Below, piece by piece: positions 7,137 to 18,059 of a stretch of 34,723 nt of DNA (its first letter is position 1; each line of letters starts with the position of its first letter). A model generated the notes under the pieces. The model saw only the letters and a program-made list of their open reading frames with translations, was not told the DNA's origin and ran no database searches. This DNA comes from Mesorhizobium sp. (lineage in GTDB: Bacteria > Pseudomonadota > Alphaproteobacteria > Rhizobiales > Rhizobiaceae). A program made the position numbers and the translations under genes. The DNA lies in the NCBI GenBank assembly GCA_022833215.1, contig JAIPUZ010000082.1, positions 1-34,723 on the forward strand. The letters run 5' to 3'.

Positions 7137-9884
7137 TCAGGCGTTCTCCCTGACAGCCTCCGGCGCGACGCCTTGCCAGACCGGCAGGACTATGCGGAAG
7201 CAGGCTCCGGGCAATGCTCCCGCGGTGAGCTCCAGCCGGCCGTTCAGCTTGCCGACGATCTTGTGGCTGATATTGAGCCCAAGGCCAAGTCCTTGCGAAT
7301 CCGGCGTTCCGTCCGGCTCGGCCCGCACGAACTTGTCAAAGATCTTTTTTCGGAAAAGCGGCGGTATGCCCGAGCCGTTGTCCGAAATGTCCACGACATA
7401 GCCTTCCTGCGTCACGCGGGACGAAATATGAACCACAGGTTCCCTTGCATCGTTGTGCGAGATCGCATTGGCGATGATGTTGATGAAAACCTGGCTCAGC
7501 CTGCCCGTGTCGGCCAGAACGATGCAGTTTCCGGCACGCGCGCCGCTTTCGATGGCAACCAGCCGCTTCCTTGCCAGCGCCTCGCACACGGCCATGGCCT
7601 GATCGAGCACATCCTCGGCATCGACCGGAACATTCTCCCAGTCCCGCTCGCCCTGCTCCAGCGCACTCAGGTCGAGAATTTCGTCGAGCAGCTTGGTGAG
7701 GCGCACGCTTTCATTGTGGATCGTGGAGATGAACCGCCTTCTCTGCTCGGGCGTCAACCCTTCGGGTTCCATGAGGATTTCGGCGAAGGACCGGATCGAG
7801 GTCATGGGGGTGCGCACCTCGTGGCTGACCTGCGACAGGAACTCGTCCTTCTGCTGGTGCAGTTCCTTCAGCAGCGCATTGGCCTCCTTCAGTTGCTGGG
7901 CCGTGAAGTGGAGTTCCTGCGATTTCAGCTCCAGAGCATGCGAATATTCGATCGCCTGCTGGGTCTCATCGGCAATCTGCATCATCTCTTCCAGCGAGAT
8001 CGCATCGCCGGCAATGGCCTTGGTGAGCAGGATATGGGCCGAAGCCGAGCCGATGGAGCCGGCCAGCTCGCGTTCCAGCCGTGCGATGAAATCGGCGGAG
8101 ACGCCCTGCTGCTGCGCCGTCTGCCGATGCGGCACGCCGGCCGTGTCGAACAGGGCGCGCGCACGATTCCAGCCCAGAACCCGCTCGGCCACGAAAAACA
8201 GCTCGCTGGTGGTGGCCGAACCGCGCAGGATGCGCGGCTGCAAGGATGCCGAGCGGCGGAACACATCCACGAACAGCGGCGCCTGTATGCGCTCGAGTGC
8301 GTTCTGACCGGTTGCAGCCGAAACGCACAGCAGAACGGAAACGTTGACGAGCATGCTCCAGAACACGGAATGCACCAGAGGGTCCATGCCCTCCATGCCG
8401 AACAACGCCTCCGGGCGCAGGGCCCTGATGCCCCATGGCCCATTGGCCACCACATCGGCGACGACCGGGCTGAACGTATCGAAGGACGGCAGGAAAAGCG
8501 TCCATGCCCACACGACGAAGCCGGCGGAAATCGCCGCCAGCGCGCCTTTCATCGTGGCGGTGCGCCAGAAGATCGCCGCCAGCATCGCCGGCAGGAACTG
8601 GGCCACGCCGCCAAAAGAGATGAGGCCGATCGGCGCAAGCGCATCCGAGCCCTGCGTCAGCCAGAAATAAAGGAAGCCGAGCAGAAGCATCAGGGCGATG
8701 GAGATGCGGCGGCTGCGCAGCAGAAGCCTGGCGATATCGCGCTGCTCCCCCGCCTCGTCGCTGCGCGGCGCCCTGCGCAGGGCCAGCGGGACGACGATAT
8801 GGTTGGACACCATGATCGACAGCGCGATCGAGGCAACGATGATCATCGACGTGGCGCTGGAAAAGCCCCCGATGAAGGCAAAAAGCGCCAGCGCATCATG
8901 GCCTGTGCTCATCGGCAGGGTGAGCACGAACATATCGGGGTTGGAACCCGGCGGCATGGTCGTTTGCCCATAGAGCGCAATGGGCAGGATGAACAAGCTC
9001 ATGGCCAGCATGTAACAGGGGAAAGCCCAGCTCGCCGTGCGCAGATGGTCCTCGTTGGAATTCTCGACAACGGTGATCTGGAACTGGCGCGGCAGGCAGA
9101 TGACGGCGCAGGCCGAGAGAAACAGCACCGCCACCCACCGGCTGCCGAAGGGTTCGGCCTCATGGATGCGCACGCCCGCATCCACGGCCCGCGCATAGAT
9201 GTCGGCAAAACCGTCGCTGACGCCAAACACCACGAAAACGCCGACGGCCAGCAGCGCCAGCAGCTTCACCACCGCCTCGAACGCGATGGCCGCCACGACG
9301 CCCGGATGCTGTTCGCGCGCATCGACATTACGGGTGCCGAACAGAATGGTGAACACGGCCATGCCGATCGCCACGCCCAGGGCAAGCGTGACCTCATCCA
9401 GCGTTGCGAGATGATCCGCGCCCGTTCCCTTGGCCACGGATACGGTCTGGATGGATGTCGTGATCGCCTTGAGTTGCAGGGCGATGTAGGGGGTGATGCT
9501 TACCACCGCGATCAGCGTGACCAGCACCGCCAGACGGCTCGACTTGCCGAAGCGGGACGACAGGAAGTCTGCGATGGAGGTGATGTGCTGGCTGTGGGCA
9601 ATGCGGATAAGCTTGCGCAGCAGGAACCACCAGCCGACGAAGACCAGCGTCGGCCCCATATAGATCGCCATGAATTCCAGCCCGCTGCGGGCTGCCGTGC
9701 CGACAGCGCCGTAGAAGGTCCAGCTTGTGCAATAGACCGAAATGGACAGCGTGTAGATGGCAGGCGAGCTGAGGAAACCGGCATTGCCGCTCTTGGCGCG
9801 CGCATCCGAAAGATAGGCGAGCAGGAACAGCAGGCCGACATAACCGACCGCGGTCAGGATGACGAAATCCGGCGACAATATCAT
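7137..9884 (-). CDS. Solute symporter-linked sensor histidine kinase (CbrA-like, SSF-STAC-HisKA-HATPase)
   Basis: 915-residue inner-membrane sensor. Residues about 1-520 form a sodium/solute symporter (PutP-like) domain with about 13 hydrophobic helices; an early motif is YCTSWTFYGAVG. A STAC-like linker follows (FIARLERELAGSIGSASAH), then a coiled coil rich in Gln, Glu and Leu near residues 640-680. The H-box is FLSQVSHEVRTPM with phospho-acceptor His about 688. The N-box NIIANAISHN is near 802, G1 DNGSGIP near 835 and G2 GLGLGL near 865. No PAS domain or receiver is visible. It starts by ATGA overlap with the upstream small membrane protein gene. CbrA in Pseudomonas has this layout and senses or transports histidine; the ligand here is unknown. 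Confidence 0.88.
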   Translation of the reverse strand: MILSPDFVILTAVGYVGLLFLLAYLSDARAKSGNAGFLSSPAIYTLSISVYCTSWTFYGAVGTAARSGLEFMAIYMGPTLVFVGWWFLLRKLIRIAHSQHITSIADFLSSRFGKSSRLAVLVTLIAVVSITPYIALQLKAITTSIQTVSVAKGTGADHLATLDEVTLALGVAIGMAVFTILFGTRNVDAREQHPGVVAAIAFEAVVKLLALLAVGVFVVFGVSDGFADIYARAVDAGVRIHEAEPFGSRWVAVLFLSACAVICLPRQFQITVVENSNEDHLRTASWAFPCYMLAMSLFILPIALYGQTTMPPGSNPDMFVLTLPMSTGHDALALFAFIGGFSSATSMIIVASIALSIMVSNHIVVPLALRRAPRSDEAGEQRDIARLLLRSRRISIALMLLLGFLYFWLTQGSDALAPIGLISFGGVAQFLPAMLAAIFWRTATMKGALAAISAGFVVWAWTLFLPSFDTFSPVVADVVANGPWGIRALRPEALFGMEGMDPLVHSVFWSMLVNVSVLLCVSAATGQNALERIQAPLFVDVFRRSASLQPRILRGSATTSELFFVAERVLGWNRARALFDTAGVPHRQTAQQQGVSADFIARLERELAGSIGSASAHILLTKAIAGDAISLEEMMQIADETQQAIEYSHALELKSQELHFTAQQLKEANALLKELHQQKDEFLSQVSHEVRTPMTSIRSFAEILMEPEGLTPEQRRRFISTIHNESVRLTKLLDEILDLSALEQGERDWENVPVDAEDVLDQAMAVCEALARKRLVAIESGARAGNCIVLADTGRLSQVFINIIANAISHNDAREPVVHISSRVTQEGYVVDISDNGSGIPPLFRKKIFDKFVRAEPDGTPDSQGLGLGLNISHKIVGKLNGRLELTAGALPGACFRIVLPVWQGVAPEAVRENA

Positions 9885-10177
9885 GCGTCACCGGCAGGGT
9901 CCGCCGGCACGGCAGGCCGGCTTTCCGGTACTGCTGTCCCGGGCGTGAGGACGCGAAACTGACGCCGGCGCGACAGCAACACCGCACCGGCGATGACCAG
10001 CAGCCAGACACCGAACAAATAGAGCACCTCGACAGGCACGCCGAGCGGACTGAGCAGGCCCTCGAAGAGGTTGAGAAGCGGCGGCATCAACAGGACGACA
10101 CCGAAAAAAGGCACGAGCAGCGCGATATCCTCCCGCTCCGCCCGCTCCTCCTTCACAGGGCCGGGCGCGCTAGGCAT
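9881..10177 (-). CDS. Small membrane protein of the symporter-kinase operon (CbrX-like position)
   Basis: 98-residue protein with two hydrophobic segments, about residues 20-42 (IALLVPFFGVVLLMPPLLNL) and 48-68 (VLYLFGVWLLVIAGAVLL). A basic turn SRRRQFR and a Pro/Ala-rich tail follow. It overlaps the response regulator gene by 8 nt and the kinase gene by 4 nt, so its expression is tied to both. In Pseudomonas a small ORF, cbrX, lies upstream of and overlaps cbrA in the same way. The resemblance in size, membrane character and position is what I see; a role in kinase translation or folding is inference. Confidence 0.75.
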   Translation of the reverse strand: MPSAPGPVKEERAEREDIALLVPFFGVVLLMPPLLNLFEGLLSPLGVPVEVLYLFGVWLLVIAGAVLLSRRRQFRVLTPGTAVPESRPAVPADPAGDA

Positions 10178-10559
10178 GAGCGGCAGAAAAGGTCTGGCTT
10201 TCGAGGATACGGCGAACCGCGTTCACCACGTCGCCGTTTGCGTAAGGCTTGGTGATGAAATCATCCGCCTTCATGTCCATCGCGGCCTGCCGGTCATATT
10301 GCTGCCCGCGCGCGGTGAGGATGACGACGGAGGTCGCTGCAAAGGCGGGATTGGAACGCAGCACCTTCAGAACATCGAGACCGCCGCGCTTCGGCAGCAT
10401 GATGTCCAGCAAAACCAGACGCGGGCGGAACCGCATGACGGCCTGAAGCGCAGCCTCGCCGTCGCGCGCCACGCCGACCGACCAGCCACAACGGGTGAGG
10501 ATGAACTCGAGCGATTCCAGTATCGCCTGTTCATCTTCGACTATGAGGATATCCGTCAT
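10170..10559 (-). CDS. Receiver-only (CheY-like) response regulator
   Basis: 129-residue single receiver domain with no output domain. The phosphorylation site is Asp52 in LVLLDIMLP. The acidic pair is Glu8-Asp9, the switch Thr is Thr82 in VILTAR, and the conserved Lys is Lys104 in ITKPY. I chose ATG 10557-10559 (MTDILIVEDE) because the receiver fold begins there and GGGAGGGG lies upstream; the longer frame to 10649 adds residues outside the fold. It is the first gene of the operon with the small membrane protein and the symporter kinase. It is probably the phospho-acceptor of that kinase, acting through protein contacts or a phosphorelay rather than DNA binding. Confidence 0.88.
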   Translation of the reverse strand: MTDILIVEDEQAILESLEFILTRCGWSVGVARDGEAALQAVMRFRPRLVLLDIMLPKRGGLDVLKVLRSNPAFAATSVVILTARGQQYDRQAAMDMKADDFITKPYANGDVVNAVRRILESQTFSAAHA

Positions 10560-10904
10560 CACAGCAGCCCCTCCCAAGGCTGTGAATGGCGTTGCACCAC
10601 CTCGCGATTCCCGGCCGGAACACACTGGCATCCGGTCTTGTTCTTCCAACTCCCTTATCCCAATGCAAACCGGCCGTTAAATCAAGCCGTCTTTGGTCTA
10701 ACCCGGTTCGCTATGCCAGCCGGAAGGGACTTTTCGCGTTTTTCGAAGTTTTTCCGACCGCCCGGAAAAGGAAAAACACGCAAGCGGCAACAATCTCGCG
10801 GAATGGAAAAACTTCACGATTACTTCGTGCGATATGATCCATGCATCCGGTCGCGTCAAATTTGCCCCAACGAACACGCTTCATGCGGACACTCATGGTC
10901 GCGG

Positions 10905-11003
10905 CAACATTTCGTGTCAGAAGCGGGAACCGGTTTGGGTCGGGATGCATAAAGACGGCAAGATGAAGCACAAGGAGCGAACCTGAAAGATCGCGATGCG
11001 CCA
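10905..11003. repeat. Diverged copy of a rhizobial intergenic palindromic repeat
   Basis: Shares two landmarks with the intact copy at 31731-31834: GGGAACCGGTTT (10925-10936) and TGAAAGATCGCGA (10984-10996). They are 59 nt apart here and 63 nt apart in the other copy. The outer palindromic arms have decayed, so this looks like an old copy. No coding capacity. Confidence 0.6.
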
Positions 11004-11158
11004 GGAGGGAACTGCGACCGGAACCCGATCATTCGTCACACACATGCCCTGACGCAATCCTTCCGTCAGGAAGCCGGATGAAGCCCGCGCATGTACAGAT
11101 TCATGAAACCCCAACAAGCATCTACAAATACTGGATAATTTAAGGAAATTCATGCAAA

Positions 11159-11196
11159 CGCCGCCCACTCCCGCGAGAGGCGGCGCCTGATTTTTT
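11159..11196. terminator. Hairpin with T-run downstream of ssb
   Basis: Stem CGCCGCC (11159-11165) pairs with GGCGGCG (11179-11185), with an inner CTC/GAG pair. On the plus strand it is followed by CCTGA and six T (11191-11196). For ssb, which is read on the minus strand, the following bases are TTTGCATG, a weaker tail. A second stem GCCCTTCC/GGAAGGGC (11212-11240) and a small one abutting the stop codon (11240-11253) precede it. Together they probably end ssb transcription. Confidence 0.5.
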
Positions 11197-11253
11197 ACAA
11201 GGTACTGACCTGCCCTTCCGCGTTTCCAACCGGGAAGGGCCGTTCAAAAACGG

Positions 11254-11787
11254 TCAGAACGGAATTTCGTCGTCGAGGTCGCGTCCGCCACCCATTCCGC
11301 CGCCACCACGAGAGCCGCCGAGATCGCCGGGCCCAGACTGGCCGAAGTCGGAGCCACGCCCACCGCCGCCGCCGCCGCCACCGCCAGAATAACCGCCACG
11401 GTCGTAGCCGACCTGACCGCCGCCTTCGCTCTGGCCGCGCGCATCGAGCATCTGCAACTCACCCCGGAACTTTTGCAGCACGATCTCGGTGGTGTATTTG
11501 TCCTGCCCGTTCTGATCCTGCCACTTGCGCGTCTGGAGCTGGCCCTCGATATAGACCTTCATGCCCTTCTTCAGGTATTGCTCGGCGACCTTGGCAAGAT
11601 TGTCATTGAAGATCACGACGCTGTGCCATTCGGTCTTTTCCTTGCGCTCGCCCGACATCTTGTCGCGCCAGGTTTCGGACGTGGCGATGCGCAGGTTCAC
11701 AACCGGATCGCCGGAGTTCAGCCGCCTGATTTCAGGGTCCGCGCCCAGATTGCCGACCAGAATGACCTTGTTGACGCTGCCCGCCAT
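11254..11787 (-). CDS. ssb: Single-stranded DNA-binding protein
   Basis: 177-residue SSB that coats single-stranded DNA in replication, recombination and repair. Residues 1-110 form the OB-fold (start [19 protein letters not shown], later [10 protein letters not shown] and [11 protein letters not shown]). A glycine-rich linker of about 50 residues includes a run of nine glycines. The acidic partner-binding tip DLDDEIPF is intact. The start ATG at 11785-11787 has GGAGA upstream. The promoter (11898-11927) overlaps a perfect SOS box, so LexA control is likely. It is divergent from the small secreted protein gene. Confidence 0.97.
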   Translation of the reverse strand: MAGSVNKVILVGNLGADPEIRRLNSGDPVVNLRIATSETWRDKMSGERKEKTEWHSVVIFNDNLAKVAEQYLKKGMKVYIEGQLQTRKWQDQNGQDKYTTEIVLQKFRGELQMLDARGQSEGGGQVGYDRGGYSGGGGGGGGGRGSDFGQSGPGDLGGSRGGGGMGGGRDLDDEIPF

Positions 11788-11891
11788 AACGCTGTCTCCA
11801 CGCTCGTCCTAAATTGGAAGTCTGCTGTACCTTACATCCTGACGCGGCATTTGGCCCAGACGCCGCACCTGTTTCCCCAAAAGGTTTTTTT

Positions 11892-11906
11892 GTTCTCTTT
11901 ATGTTC
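11892..11906 (+). promoter_or_regulatory. LexA (SOS) box GTTC-N7-GTTC at the ssb promoter
   Basis: GTTC at 11892-11895 and 11903-11906 with 7 nt between, the exact alphaproteobacterial LexA site. It overlaps the -10 (CATAAA on the minus strand, 11898-11903) of a good minus-strand promoter whose -35 is TTGACT (11922-11927), 18 nt away. The box is 105 bp from the ssb start. It also lies 98 bp from the divergent gene at 12004, so both could be affected. Confidence 0.75.
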
Positions 11907-11927
11907 CATGCATCCACCCAAAGTCAA
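11898..11927 (-). promoter_or_regulatory. Probable sigma-70 promoter of ssb
   Basis: On the minus strand, -35 TTGACT (11922-11927) and -10 CATAAA (11898-11903) are separated by 18 nt. The -10 lies inside the SOS box, the expected geometry for LexA repression. Confidence 0.55.
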
Positions 11928-12003
11928 GCGAAACATGAGCGCCTTGCACCTTTCACCTCAATGAAAACTGGTATCCGACAGGCAAAGAACCTATAGACAA
12001 TTC

Positions 12004-12291
12004 ATGAAACCTACATGCATGGCCATCTGCGGAGCCCTGCTCCTTGCGCTCGGCGCACCGGCTTTCGCCGGCGGCAAATCCGCAGCATCCGGCCAACCCG
12101 CATCCGCGCAAGGCAATCTGCCCGGTGTAGACGGCGCCTACAGCATCGTGAGCCCGCTTCCGCCGGAACCCGACACCAAACCCGCTTCCGAGCAGTTTGG
12201 CCAGTTCAGGGTCGGAAATTTCGATGTGAAAGTCTCAGGCAAGCTTACATACGACATCGGCATCGGCTCGCTGAGAACGCCCAAACGCTGA
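12004..12291 (+). CDS. Small secreted hypothetical protein
   Basis: 95 residues. A clear Sec signal peptide (MKPTCMAICGALLLALGAPA, cleavage near AFA-GG at residues 21-23) is followed by a mature part of about 70 residues. That part has a Gly/Ser/Pro-rich start and a more ordered end (QFRVGNFDVKVSGKLTYDIG). There is no good Shine-Dalgarno, but the signal sequence and the terminator-like hairpin 50 bp after the stop support a real gene. It lies between divergent ssb and downstream uvrA, with the ssb SOS box 98 bp upstream. I do not recognise the family. It is probably periplasmic or envelope-associated. Confidence 0.65.
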   Translation: MKPTCMAICGALLLALGAPAFAGGKSAASGQPASAQGNLPGVDGAYSIVSPLPPEPDTKPASEQFGQFRVGNFDVKVSGKLTYDIGIGSLRTPKR

Positions 12292-12342
12292 CCGACAATC
12301 GCGTGTCAGACAGGTGCATCCTGCGATACGTCCAAAAGAATG

Positions 12343-12379
12343 AGCCCCGCCGCTACCATTTCGAGCGGTCGGGGCTTTC
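12343..12379 (+). terminator. Rho-independent terminator after the small secreted protein gene
   Basis: Stem AGCCCCG-CCGCT (12343-12354) pairs with AGCGG-t-CGGGGCT (12364-12376), followed by TTCG. The stem is strong and the U-run short, so termination may be partial. Confidence 0.55.
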
Positions 12380-12824
12380 GATGGGCTTTACCCATGATGC
12401 CGGGAACAATTTACCGGCTTTGTATTTCGGATGCTTCGCGGCGTTCAGCCGACGATCCGACAAGAGTTTCTGATTGTAAGGGGAAACGATCGGCCCTGTT
12501 TTCCCGCGCGGAATTTTCCGGCGGATCGGGGGCGACCGCGGCTCCGCTCAGGCGCGAAGCCCTTCGGGACTGTCCGGTGGAGTCATACCTCTCTCCTTCT
12601 GTCCGTTTCACCACAAGATCCGAAAGCACTTCATCCGCCAGCGCATCATCCATCGTGCGGCGTCTCGCAGATGCCATGCGCTTCGCGGAGATCTGCCTCT
12701 TGAGGCGATCGGCTTCCGTAATTCAAAATCTGGCGCGTCCATGACCTTACGTCAACATCCGAGGGCAGAATTGAGCAAAATGTGATCTTTGTAACAGGCG
12801 CGGATCGGATTTTGTCAGGAGTAT

Positions 12825-12839
12825 GTTCGTTTTTTGTTC
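12825..12839 (+). promoter_or_regulatory. LexA (SOS) box GTTC-N7-GTTC upstream of uvrA
   Basis: GTTC at 12825-12828 and 12836-12839 with a 7-nt T-rich spacer, a perfect alphaproteobacterial LexA site 151 bp upstream of the uvrA start. A possible -35 TTGTCA (12812-12817) lies just before it, which would place the box over the -10. uvrA is an established member of the LexA regulon in this class. Confidence 0.85.
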
Positions 12840-12990
12840 TTTCTGCTTGCCTGTTCTGACGAAAGGCGCTTAAACGCTGCGTGGAAAGTCGCGGCCTCTC
12901 TCGAAACCGCGCAGGGACGACCTATATTGGCGGAAGGCCGGGGGAAGCCCGCCATTCCGAAACATTCCATATCGAGGCGGCGGAGCGGCC

Positions 12991-15915
<2,925 letters not shown>

Positions 15916-16278
15916 GCACATCAGCTATCACAGAGGACGGTCATTGGCTGTCTGGCGATGGTCTTGGGGCTGTCCGTCCGTTGCGGACCGGGCTTTTTCG
16001 GCGTGGAGACCTGTCTACGCTTCGAAGCTGAACACGCGACCCGATGCCTCGCCTTGCGAAACCATGGATCGGTGCGCGATCGGCCCGGCGTCATGCGAAG
16101 TCGGATAAAACGATTTCATGTTCCGGGTGGACATCGCAGGCGCGGCCTTGCATCGAAGCTACCGGAACGCGAGCTGGGGTCGAACTGTCAGCAGACACCG
16201 CGCCACGGTTTGCACAGCGTTCCCCGTGATGAAATACTCCCGGGAACACATTCCCATCGAAATCCCACGGAGCGACAG
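15916..16278. other. Intergenic stretch between uvrA and DUF72 gene
   Basis: 363 bp. It contains a weak uvrA terminator, a stem GTCCG-ttg-CGGAC (15976-15988) followed by CGGGC and TTTTT (15989-15998). No further gene is seen. Open frames across it are extensions of the DUF72 frame and of a shifted uvrA frame. The promoter of the DUF72 gene is probably in its right half. Confidence 0.5.
15976..15998 (+). terminator. Putative uvrA terminator
   Basis: Short stem GTCCG (15976-15980) / CGGAC (15984-15988), then CGGGC and five T. It lies 61 bp after the uvrA stop. The stem is short, so the call is tentative. Confidence 0.4.
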
Positions 16279-17085
16279 ATGACAAGCTCAGGAACGATCC
16301 GCGCCGGCATGGGTGGCTGGACTTTCGAACCATGGGACACGTCGTTCTACCCGGAAAAGCTGCCGAAGACCCGGCAACTCGGATATGCGACGCGGCAGGT
16401 TCCGACGATCGAGGTCAACGGCACCTACTACTCCTCGTTCAAGGAGCCGACCTTCGTCAAATGGGCGAAGGAAGCGCCGGACGGCTTTATCTATGCGCTC
16501 AAAGGCAATCGTTTCGTGACCAATCGCCGGGTGCTGGGCGAGGCCGGAGAATCGATGATGCGATTCCTCGGCTCCGGAATCGCGGCTTTGGGCGAAAAGC
16601 TCGGGCCCATTCTCTGGCAGTTCGCGCCGACGAAGAAATTCGATCCCGAGGACTTCGAGGCATTTCTCAGGCTTCTGCCGGACAGTCAGGATGGGGTGAA
16701 GCTGCATCATGCACTGGAAGTGCGGCACGACAGTTTTGTTACGCCCGATTTCGTAGCCCTCGCCCGGAGTTACCGCGCGGCCATCGTCTACGCCGATCAT
16801 GCCAGATACCCGGCCATCGCGGACATCACCGGTGAATTTATCTATGCCCGCCTGCAAACGGGCAGCGACGACAACCCCGACTGCTACACGCCGGAAGCCC
16901 TGGATGTGTGGGCACAAAGGGCCCGCATCTGGGCCGAAGGAAAGGCCCCGGCCGATCTGAAGGTCGTCGACCCGAAAAATCCGGCTGCTGCACGGCCGCG
17001 TGACGTTTTCATCTATTTCATTACCGAAGGAAAGGTGCGTGCGCCGCATGGCGCAACGGCCCTGATGCAACGCATAAACGGCTGA
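16279..17085 (+). CDS. DUF72 domain protein
   Basis: 268-residue cytoplasmic protein of the DUF72 (YecE-like) family, a TIM-barrel fold of unknown function. Typical features are the N-terminal RAGMGGWTFEPW, the segment VNGTYYSSFKEPTFVKW, the middle ILWQFAPT, and the late LEVRHDSF and YARLQTG. I chose the ATG at 16279-16281 because CGGAGCGACAG precedes it and the family begins with this Gly-Trp strand; the frame is open to 15958 but that part is unlike the family. It is a single-gene unit, with uvrA on one side and convergent popZ on the other. No catalytic role can be assigned. Confidence 0.88.
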   Translation: MTSSGTIRAGMGGWTFEPWDTSFYPEKLPKTRQLGYATRQVPTIEVNGTYYSSFKEPTFVKWAKEAPDGFIYALKGNRFVTNRRVLGEAGESMMRFLGSGIAALGEKLGPILWQFAPTKKFDPEDFEAFLRLLPDSQDGVKLHHALEVRHDSFVTPDFVALARSYRAAIVYADHARYPAIADITGEFIYARLQTGSDDNPDCYTPEALDVWAQRARIWAEGKAPADLKVVDPKNPAAARPRDVFIYFITEGKVRAPHGATALMQRING

Positions 17086-17219
17086 ACCCTGCGCCGAACC
17101 GGCCACGGGAAGCTGACGGTCCCGAAGTTACGAAACCGATTCAGGTGCCTGACATATCGATTCAGACATTGCATGCAAGCCCTTGAAAAGGCTTGAGCGC
17201 TGCGGGTGCGTGCAGAGGT

Positions 17220-18059
17220 TCAAGCGCCGCGGGCGACCCGCTCGATCTCTTCGCGGACAAGCTTCTCGACGAGGGTTGGCAGATTGTTGTCGAGCCATTC
17301 CTGCAGCATTGGCCGCAGCATCTCTTCGGCCATATCATCGAGCGACTTCTTGCTGCGCGCTGCAAAAGCTCCGGAAAGCTCCTCGAACGCCGCGGCAACC
17401 TGCCGGCTGGTCTTTTCGGAAACAAGAACCGGCTTTGCGGCAGACTCGGAATTTTCAGCGGGCAGCGTGGGCGCGGCCGTTGCCAAAGTGGTGGATTCGT
17501 CCGCCTGCTTATTCTCGACAGCAGGCTCCGGCTGCGAGACCACGTCCGCTAACCAATCCGGCTGCCGCGCAAGATTCGAGACCCTGTCGTCCCCGTTGCC
17601 GCGCGTGGGGATTGTATCGGCAGGCACATGCCAGTCACCAGTCGTTTCGGCCGGCTTTTGAACCGTTTCACGCAATGGCCTCGCCGATTCGCTGCGCGTG
17701 AAGTCGATCCTCGTGAATGTCGAAGCCGGACTGGTGGAAGCACTGCCTTCCGCCTCCGTCCCGTCAATACGGCTTGCCCCCGCCGCAGAGTCCGAGCGGG
17801 ACCCGGGCCGGGAAATCTCTGGCGTACTGGCTTCAGGCGTCAGGGAAACAGACCCGGTTCCGGAGCGAAGCTCGCTGCGGAACACATCCACAACAGCCGG
17901 AGCAGCCTCTGCCTCTTCCCGGGATTCGGCTTCGATGCTGCCATCGGTGAAAGATTCTGTCGGCTTGCGACCGGAATCGCTGTCCTCGATGATCCGGCGG
18001 ATCGACGCCAGAATTTCCTCCATCGAAGGTTCGCGCTGAACATTGCTTGCCGTCGCCAT
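17220..18059 (-). CDS. popZ: DUF2497 / PopZ-like polar organizing protein
   Basis: 279 residues. PopZ forms a polar matrix that anchors the chromosome origin and cell-cycle proteins. The short N-terminal helix PSMEEILASIRRIIEDSDSG is the DUF2497 signature. The middle (about residues 35-205) is acidic, Ser/Glu/Pro-rich and disordered-looking. The C-terminal helices (KSLDDMAEEMLRPMLQEWLD, then LVEKLVREEIERVA) form the oligomerisation region. Start ATG at 18057-18059 (MATASNVQREP) was preferred to 18128, which would add 23 unrelated residues. It follows tolC but is separated by a strong terminator, so it has its own promoter. The usual rhizobial neighbour valS is not adjacent; a convergent DUF72 gene lies there. 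Confidence 0.88.
   Translation of the reverse strand: MATASNVQREPSMEEILASIRRIIEDSDSGRKPTESFTDGSIEAESREEAEAAPAVVDVFRSELRSGTGSVSLTPEASTPEISRPGSRSDSAAGASRIDGTEAEGSASTSPASTFTRIDFTRSESARPLRETVQKPAETTGDWHVPADTIPTRGNGDDRVSNLARQPDWLADVVSQPEPAVENKQADESTTLATAAPTLPAENSESAAKPVLVSEKTSRQVAAAFEELSGAFAARSKKSLDDMAEEMLRPMLQEWLDNNLPTLVEKLVREEIERVARGA

Larger units (their letters stand above)
10560..11253. other. Non-coding stretch between response regulator and ssb
   Basis: About 0.7 kb without a convincing gene. It should contain the promoter of the response regulator operon near 10600-10700. An imperfect inverted repeat of T-rich and A-rich arms lies at about 10736-10781. A decayed rhizobial repeat lies at 10905-11003. 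Two hairpins near the ssb stop lie at 11159-11185 and 11212-11240. A short minus frame at 10917-11168 overlaps the repeat, lacks a ribosome site, and is not called. Confidence 0.6.
12292..12990. other. Non-coding stretch before uvrA
   Basis: About 0.7 kb. It holds the terminator at 12343-12379 and, at its right end, the uvrA promoter region with an SOS box (12825-12839). The middle (12380-12780) has a minus-strand frame at 12411-12677 that encodes 88 charged residues starting MASARRRTMDDALADEV. It has no ribosome site and no recognised family, so I do not call it. Base composition near 12770-12850 is T-rich, as expected of a promoter. Confidence 0.55.

Noticed and set aside
6807-9962. Very long plus-strand open frame (1051 codons) opposite the symporter kinase
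   Set aside because: The opposite strand encodes clear kinase motifs. The plus frame has a composition like other shadows and no family resemblance.
10917-11168. Minus-strand frame of 83 codons upstream of the response regulator
   Set aside because: It overlaps a decayed intergenic repeat, is Cys/Arg/Ser-rich, and has no start signal.
11159-11196. Plus-strand terminator for an unseen plus-strand gene
   Set aside because: No plus-strand gene precedes it. The hairpin is more simply part of the ssb end or a relic.
12411-12677. Minus-strand frame of 88 codons before uvrA
   Set aside because: No ribosome site, no known family, and the region is otherwise non-coding. Kept only as a low-interest finding about the gap.
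12836-12857. Third GTTC near uvrA (about 12854) as part of a second SOS box
   Set aside because: Its spacing from the neighbouring GTTC is well over 7 nt, so it does not form a LexA site.
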